A stretch of DNA of 11,189 bases, from NCBI GenBank assembly GCA_035647435.1, contig DASRNM010000136.1, forward strand, positions 1-11,189, read 5' to 3'. Positions 7,214 to 11,189 of the stretch are shown one piece after another. Position numbers and translations under genes: made by a program. The notes beneath the pieces are model-generated. The model was not told the DNA's origin, did no database searches, and saw only the letters and a program-made list of their open reading frames with translations. The stretch's first letter is position 1. Each line of letters starts with the position of its first letter. This stretch comes from JAAZFZ01 sp035647435. Lineage in GTDB: Bacteria; Bacillota; Clostridia; Oscillospirales; Acutalibacteraceae.

Positions 7214-9148
7214 TCAGTCAAAACACTTTATTTTAACTGCTTTGTCATAGCCTGTATGCATTGTTTTACCGTTTCTTCTTCCATGCCACATAACAACCCT
7301 TGCAAATTCCTTCCAATTGTCGGGGACTGCCGGGTTTGTTATAATCACTTTACACTTTTGCTCTTTGAGCGAAATTGGATTGTTTGCGAGGGCATTTGAA
7401 TAATAATTGTAAAGGTCATATTTCAGGCCAAAGGAAAAATTATTTTTACCGGGTTGAACAATAATGTTTTTTTGATACTTCATTATGTCTAAATATATAC
7501 TCTTATCAATGTCGAATTCTTTAAGAAAGGCAGAAAATTCGTCATAAAACTCATTGAGTTTAAGGCTAATCTGCAGGAAAACCGACTCTTCTGCGGACCA
7601 AGCAATTTGACCAAATATATCGTTTTGATAAGCAAGGCCGCCTTGCGCATTGATATAGTTGTTTAAAATTTTTCGCTTACTTGTGAAAATCGAATTGCAT
7701 ATACCCTCATTCTCTGTTATCCATTTCATAAGCGAATTGTAAAAGGTATAGTACGAAACTCCCTTTTCGTTGTGGAGGTATAAAGCAAAGCATTGCAAAA
7801 AACCATAATGATGAAAATTTATTACGAAATATGCGAACAGGCTCGATTGAATCCAATCTTCCCTTGACATCGAATATGTGCTAACAATGATATTGGAATG
7901 CCCGTCCTGCTCGGCTTCATTTATATTGCAATGATATTTATGCAGAATCGTTGTAACTGCTTCAATTTTATATTTTTCCATATACTCGGGTGTGCTCATC
8001 AATGAGTTGGGCAACAGCTCACAAAAATAAACGCTTACCGAATTGTGCTGGCCACTTTCAATTAGCCTACAAAGCCCACTGCAAAAACTTTCAAGTGTTT
8101 CACCAGGCAGGCCTAGAATTAGCTCAGTATTAGTGAAAAGCCCTTCTTTTTGATACATTTTCATGAGCATTGAAAACAGTTTAGGTGTCATGTTTTTTCT
8201 GCCAATATTTTTGAGAGCCGTTTTGTTAAGAGTCTGAAGTGAAAGTGCTGCGCCTTTTGCAAATCCTGCGGCAGAAAGCTTGGTATTAAGCTCAAAGACC
8301 CTATCTTGAGAATCTTTCGAATATGACACTTGCCATACCTTTGGGTATCCTGTGGCTTTTTTTGTTTCTATTAGCTTGTCTGCGATTTGCAAGTCACGCT
8401 TAAACATACCGAAATTAGAATCCGCGCAATAGCAATACTCAATTTTATTGTCAGAAAACCATTCAATTTCAGATAAAACTCTTTTAATAGGGAATCTTCT
8501 CATTTTCTCACCGAGTGAACTCCAATCGCAATAAGCACAGTGATTAGGGCAACCTCTCGTTGTTTCAAGAATAGCATTGAATGTGTAATTCTTTGAGTCG
8601 TTTTTGAGAATTTCGTCAAAATATCCCCTAAGATAAGGGGATGGGAAATTATTTATGGTGTATTTCTTTTCCGCAGTGCTTATAACCGTCGCATCTGCCT
8701 GCCTGCAAGATATGCTACAAACAGTTTCCAAATCACTTTTGTCCCTAAGGGCTCTTAAAATATCCAAAAAGACTCCTTCACCCTCACCGTGAACAAGTAT
8801 ATCTATAAAATCATGTTTTTCAAGAAATTCTGTTCCAGGCGGGACATGGTGCCCGCCAAAAACAATTACGCATTTTGGGTATTTTCGCTTAATTGCTTTT
8901 GCAAGAGATAGGTTATACTCAAAATTCCAAAGGTAGTTTGAAAACCCAATTAAATATGGGTCTTTGAGTATTTCAAAAGCTATTTCGTCAGACTCACGTT
9001 TGTAGATGAAAGGGCCGAGGTTGTAGTGTTCCTTTATATCCTCATGCTGCCACGAATAGGCAGCAATAGCGCCCACGGCATAAGGCAGAAAAACCGCCTT
9101 GTCGAAAATGTTGTTTGGTTGCACAAAATATACATTCTTCTTTGCCAT
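7214..9148 (-). CDS. cobalamin-binding radical SAM protein, downstream paralogue of the pair
   Basis: The gene encodes 644 residues, with AAGGA (plus-strand 9159-9163) 10 bases before the ATG. The N-terminal domain (about 3-135) looks like a cobalamin-binding Rossmann fold. It carries LIGFSNYLWN (66-75), then CVIVFGGHHVPPGT (93-106) and DILVHGEGEGVF (116-127), but no DxHxxG motif, so cobalamin would bind without a lower His ligand. The radical SAM domain (about 190-400) has RGCPNHCAYCDW, with cluster ligands Cys200, Cys204 and Cys207. Further on are QVSYSK (273-278), LSLQTLN (302-308) as a late barrel strand, and ELILGLPGET (342-351). Residues about 430-644 form an extension I do not recognise, including HHYGFLQCFALYLHNEKG, GGLAYQND and WHGRRNGK. 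Such enzymes generate radicals from S-adenosylmethionine, and many are methyltransferases at unreactive carbon or phosphorus. The substrate here is unknown. The gene is second in a two-gene unit, 29 bases after its paralogue. Confidence 0.88.
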   Translation of the reverse strand: MAKKNVYFVQPNNIFDKAVFLPYAVGAIAAYSWQHEDIKEHYNLGPFIYKRESDEIAFEILKDPYLIGFSNYLWNFEYNLSLAKAIKRKYPKCVIVFGGHHVPPGTEFLEKHDFIDILVHGEGEGVFLDILRALRDKSDLETVCSISCRQADATVISTAEKKYTINNFPSPYLRGYFDEILKNDSKNYTFNAILETTRGCPNHCAYCDWSSLGEKMRRFPIKRVLSEIEWFSDNKIEYCYCADSNFGMFKRDLQIADKLIETKKATGYPKVWQVSYSKDSQDRVFELNTKLSAAGFAKGAALSLQTLNKTALKNIGRKNMTPKLFSMLMKMYQKEGLFTNTELILGLPGETLESFCSGLCRLIESGQHNSVSVYFCELLPNSLMSTPEYMEKYKIEAVTTILHKYHCNINEAEQDGHSNIIVSTYSMSREDWIQSSLFAYFVINFHHYGFLQCFALYLHNEKGVSYYTFYNSLMKWITENEGICNSIFTSKRKILNNYINAQGGLAYQNDIFGQIAWSAEESVFLQISLKLNEFYDEFSAFLKEFDIDKSIYLDIMKYQKNIIVQPGKNNFSFGLKYDLYNYYSNALANNPISLKEQKCKVIITNPAVPDNWKEFARVVMWHGRRNGKTMHTGYDKAVKIKCFD

Positions 9149-9158
9149 GAAACATCAG

Positions 9159-9163
9159 TCCTT
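9159..9163 (-). promoter_or_regulatory. ribosome binding site of the downstream radical SAM gene
   Basis: On the minus strand AAGGA lies 10 bases before the ATG at 9148, within the 29-base gap between the two paralogues. No terminator or promoter fits in that gap, so the genes are almost certainly co-transcribed. Confidence 0.65.
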
Positions 9164-9177
9164 ATTTACGAGCTAAA

Positions 9178-11100
9178 TTATTTCTCAACCGTTACATTTG
9201 AGGAATTGTTTGTAAATATCATTCTGCCGTTTCTTCTGCCGTACCATATTGTGAACTGTGCGTATTCCGGCCAGTTATCGGCTATATCAGAATTTTCAAA
9301 TATAACGGTATTTTGTTTTTTCTCAAGGGGAATAGGATGATTGGAAAGAGTGTTTTCAAAGTAATCATAGAAATCATAATTTAGGTTTACACTCAAATAG
9401 TTTCTGCCAGGGAGAACAATTACACTTTTTTGATATCTGAGAAGCTCATTGTATATGCTATTGTCGATGTCAAAGCTTTTAAGAAAGCCTTCAACTTCAT
9501 TGTAAAATTTATCAAACTCATATGCTAAATCAAGAAAAACAGCCTCTTCAAAAGGCCACGTTATAATACCAAAAACATCATTTTGGTATGTTAGGCCACC
9601 GTTACCGTTAACGAATCTTTTCAATTCTTCGGACACGCTGTTAAAAATTGATTTGCAGAAAACGCTTTTTTCTCGCACCCAACGAAGCAAAGAGGAATAG
9701 AAATCAAAATATGATATTCCTTTTTCGTTGTGAAGATAGATTGCAAAGCATTGCAACAAACCAAAGTGGTGGAAACTTTGCACACAAACAGAAAACATGT
9801 TTGCTTCAATCCACTCCTCGCGGCTCATTGAGTTTGTCTCAACAACAATGTGAGAAAATCCTGAAAGCTTATCATCCATTTTTTCACAATGATATTGATT
9901 GAGAAAGGTTGAAATAGTACCAATCCCATGCTCTTCAATATACTCTTTCGTGCTCATTTGTGAGTTGGGTAACAGCTCACAGTAATAAACGCTAACGGAT
10001 TTATGTTGCCCCATTTCAAGCAACTCGCAAAGCCCACTGCAAAAACTGTCATACGTTTCGCCGGGCAACCCTAAAATTAGTTCTGTATAGGTCGGGATTC
10101 CTGCCTCGTGGTAAAGTGAAAGGTGGTTCTTAAATTCTTCCATTGACATATTTTCTCTGTTAATGTTGTGCAAAACATCTGGGTTAAGGCTTTGAAAAGA
10201 AAGAGTTGCGCCCTTGCTCAAGCCCTCTTTTGAAAGCATACTATTTATTCTAAAAACTCTTTTAGGCTGATTTTTTGCATAAGAGACCTGAAGTCTTTGA
10301 GGGTAGCCCGTTGTTCTTTTCAAGTCAACGAGCAATTCCGCGATTTTTTCATCTCTCTCGAACATTCCAAAATTTGCGTCAACACAATAGCAGAATTCCA
10401 TCTTGCGCTCTGACATCCATTCAAGCTCTTTTTGCACTCTTTCAAATGGCATCATTCTAACAGGGGAGTTGAGTTCGCCCCAGTCGCAGTAGCTGCAATC
10501 ATAAGGACAACCTCTGTTTGTTTCAAGAATACATGAAAAAGGATACTCGTTGTTTTCGAGAAGTTCATCAAAAAAACCGGAAAGATAGGGCGACGGATAT
10601 TCAAAAATTGTTATATGTTTTTTAGCGGTTTTTATGGGTGTGCCGTCAGGCTCACGATAAGAAATGTTTGGGATATTGCTTCTACAATCAATTTCTCCGC
10701 ACGCATAAAGAAGAAGGTCTCTAAAAGCCTCTTCACCTTTGTCGTGAATTAAAAAATCAATATAATCGCACTTTTCAAGCAATGATGTGTCAGGTGGAAC
10801 ATGATGACCGCCGAACACAATCAAGCATTCAGGATATCTTTTCTTAAGCTTTTGGGCGAATGTATGATTATAATCATAATTCCAAAGTGAATTTGAAAAA
10901 CCGACTAAAAATGGGTTATCAAAACTGTCTATGGCAGAGTCAATATCTTCGAGCGAATAGACAAATCGCCCAAAGTTATAATTTTCTGATACAATTGAAT
11001 TGTTGAAAGCAAAAGCGGCAAGCATACCTGCCGCATACGGAAGATAATATGTGTTCCCATACAGGCAACTGGCCTGCACCAGGAATATATTCTTCTTCAT
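9178..11100 (-). CDS. cobalamin-binding radical SAM protein, upstream paralogue of the pair
   Basis: The gene encodes 640 residues and aligns from end to end with the protein encoded downstream; by eye about half the residues are identical and only small gaps are needed. The cobalamin-type N-domain (about 3-135) has LVGFSNSLWN (65-74) and CLIVFGGHHVPPDT (92-105). The corresponding DKGEEAF (120-126) replaces the GEGEGVF of its partner. The radical SAM cluster motif is RGCPYDCSYCDWG, with Cys198, Cys202 and Cys205. ELILGLPGET and SVSVYYCELLPNSQMST follow, then the same unrecognised C-terminal extension (about 425-640) with HHFGLLQCFAIYLHNEKG, GGLTYQND and WYGRRNGR. No signal peptide is seen, so it should be cytosolic. 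GAGG at plus-strand 11109-11112 precedes the ATG by eight bases. It is the first gene of the minus-strand unit within the window; anything upstream of 11189 cannot be seen. Substrate and product are unknown, though a methyl transfer or other B12-dependent radical reaction is likely from the family. Confidence 0.88.
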   Translation of the reverse strand: MKKNIFLVQASCLYGNTYYLPYAAGMLAAFAFNNSIVSENYNFGRFVYSLEDIDSAIDSFDNPFLVGFSNSLWNYDYNHTFAQKLKKRYPECLIVFGGHHVPPDTSLLEKCDYIDFLIHDKGEEAFRDLLLYACGEIDCRSNIPNISYREPDGTPIKTAKKHITIFEYPSPYLSGFFDELLENNEYPFSCILETNRGCPYDCSYCDWGELNSPVRMMPFERVQKELEWMSERKMEFCYCVDANFGMFERDEKIAELLVDLKRTTGYPQRLQVSYAKNQPKRVFRINSMLSKEGLSKGATLSFQSLNPDVLHNINRENMSMEEFKNHLSLYHEAGIPTYTELILGLPGETYDSFCSGLCELLEMGQHKSVSVYYCELLPNSQMSTKEYIEEHGIGTISTFLNQYHCEKMDDKLSGFSHIVVETNSMSREEWIEANMFSVCVQSFHHFGLLQCFAIYLHNEKGISYFDFYSSLLRWVREKSVFCKSIFNSVSEELKRFVNGNGGLTYQNDVFGIITWPFEEAVFLDLAYEFDKFYNEVEGFLKSFDIDNSIYNELLRYQKSVIVLPGRNYLSVNLNYDFYDYFENTLSNHPIPLEKKQNTVIFENSDIADNWPEYAQFTIWYGRRNGRMIFTNNSSNVTVEK

Positions 11101-11108
11101 TTAATTCG

Positions 11109-11112
11109 CCTC
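11109..11112 (-). promoter_or_regulatory. ribosome binding site of the upstream radical SAM gene
   Basis: GAGG on the minus strand, in the context GCGAGGCG, is eight bases before the ATG at 11100. It is a modest match but well placed, and no alternative in-frame start lies upstream. Confidence 0.55.
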
Positions 11113-11154
11113 GCTAATCTTAATAAATCCTAAAAAGAAATAAAGTTCAATGTT

Positions 11155-11160
11155 ATTATA
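11155..11160 (-). promoter_or_regulatory. possible -10 element of the radical SAM unit
   Basis: TATAAT on the minus strand stands 54 bases before the ATG at 11100. The sequence 17 bases further upstream (TATAAG) is a poor -35. The whole stretch 11113-11189 is very AT-rich, so chance matches are expected and the promoter could lie outside the window. Confidence 0.25.
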
Positions 11161-11189
11161 ATTTTAAACTTTAAGTACTTATATTATAC

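Noticed and set aside
9026..9340. 104-residue plus-strand open frame across the gap between the two radical SAM genes, considered as a precursor peptide
   Set aside because: Most of it is antisense to conserved coding sequence of both paralogues and it has no ribosome binding site. Its composition is not that of a leader-core precursor.
11101..11189. Search for a short precursor peptide or leader gene upstream of the radical SAM pair
   Set aside because: No start codon with a ribosome binding site and open frame of useful length was found on either strand. The region is simply AT-rich up to the window edge.

Overview
The window suggests a low-to-moderate GC, endospore-forming anaerobe of the Firmicutes, most likely a gut-type clostridium. 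The evidence is a LysM-GH18 spore-cortex enzyme, strong AGGAGG-type ribosome binding sites, a cytosolic GH38 mannosidase and a HlyIII-family membrane protein. No rRNA, tRNA, phage, IS or CRISPR feature was seen, so the species cannot be named from this sequence alone.

Layout: positions 1-7148 are read on the plus strand and 7214-11100 on the minus strand. The two halves converge on one strong hairpin at 7149-7176 that has a U-tract in both directions. (1) At 80-5218 there is a likely operon: an extended -10 promoter, then an unrecognised 592-residue protein with a short propeller-like N-terminus and an alpha/alpha-toroid-like body, then a GH38 alpha-mannosidase, then a HlyIII/TrhA-type seven-helix protein. 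It ends in a clear intrinsic terminator. (2) At about 5219-5755 a single small cysteine-rich protein gene has its own terminator. (3) At about 5785-7148 there is a spore peptidoglycan hydrolase of the SleL/YaaH type. (4) At 11160-7214 (minus strand) there are two tandem paralogous cobalamin-binding radical SAM proteins of 640 and 644 residues.

How the genes may work together: the first two plus-strand genes fit intracellular processing of imported alpha-mannosides, since neither protein has a signal peptide. The HlyIII gene is co-transcribed by position but has no obvious metabolic link to them. The cysteine-rich protein and the LysM-GH18 enzyme could both belong to the spore; that is well supported for the second and only suggested for the first.

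The most open part of the window is the radical SAM pair. Both copies keep the CxxxCxxC cluster motif, the cobalamin-type Rossmann N-domain and a C-terminal extension of about 210 residues that I cannot assign. No precursor peptide, transporter or other biosynthetic gene is visible beside them, so their substrate is unknown.
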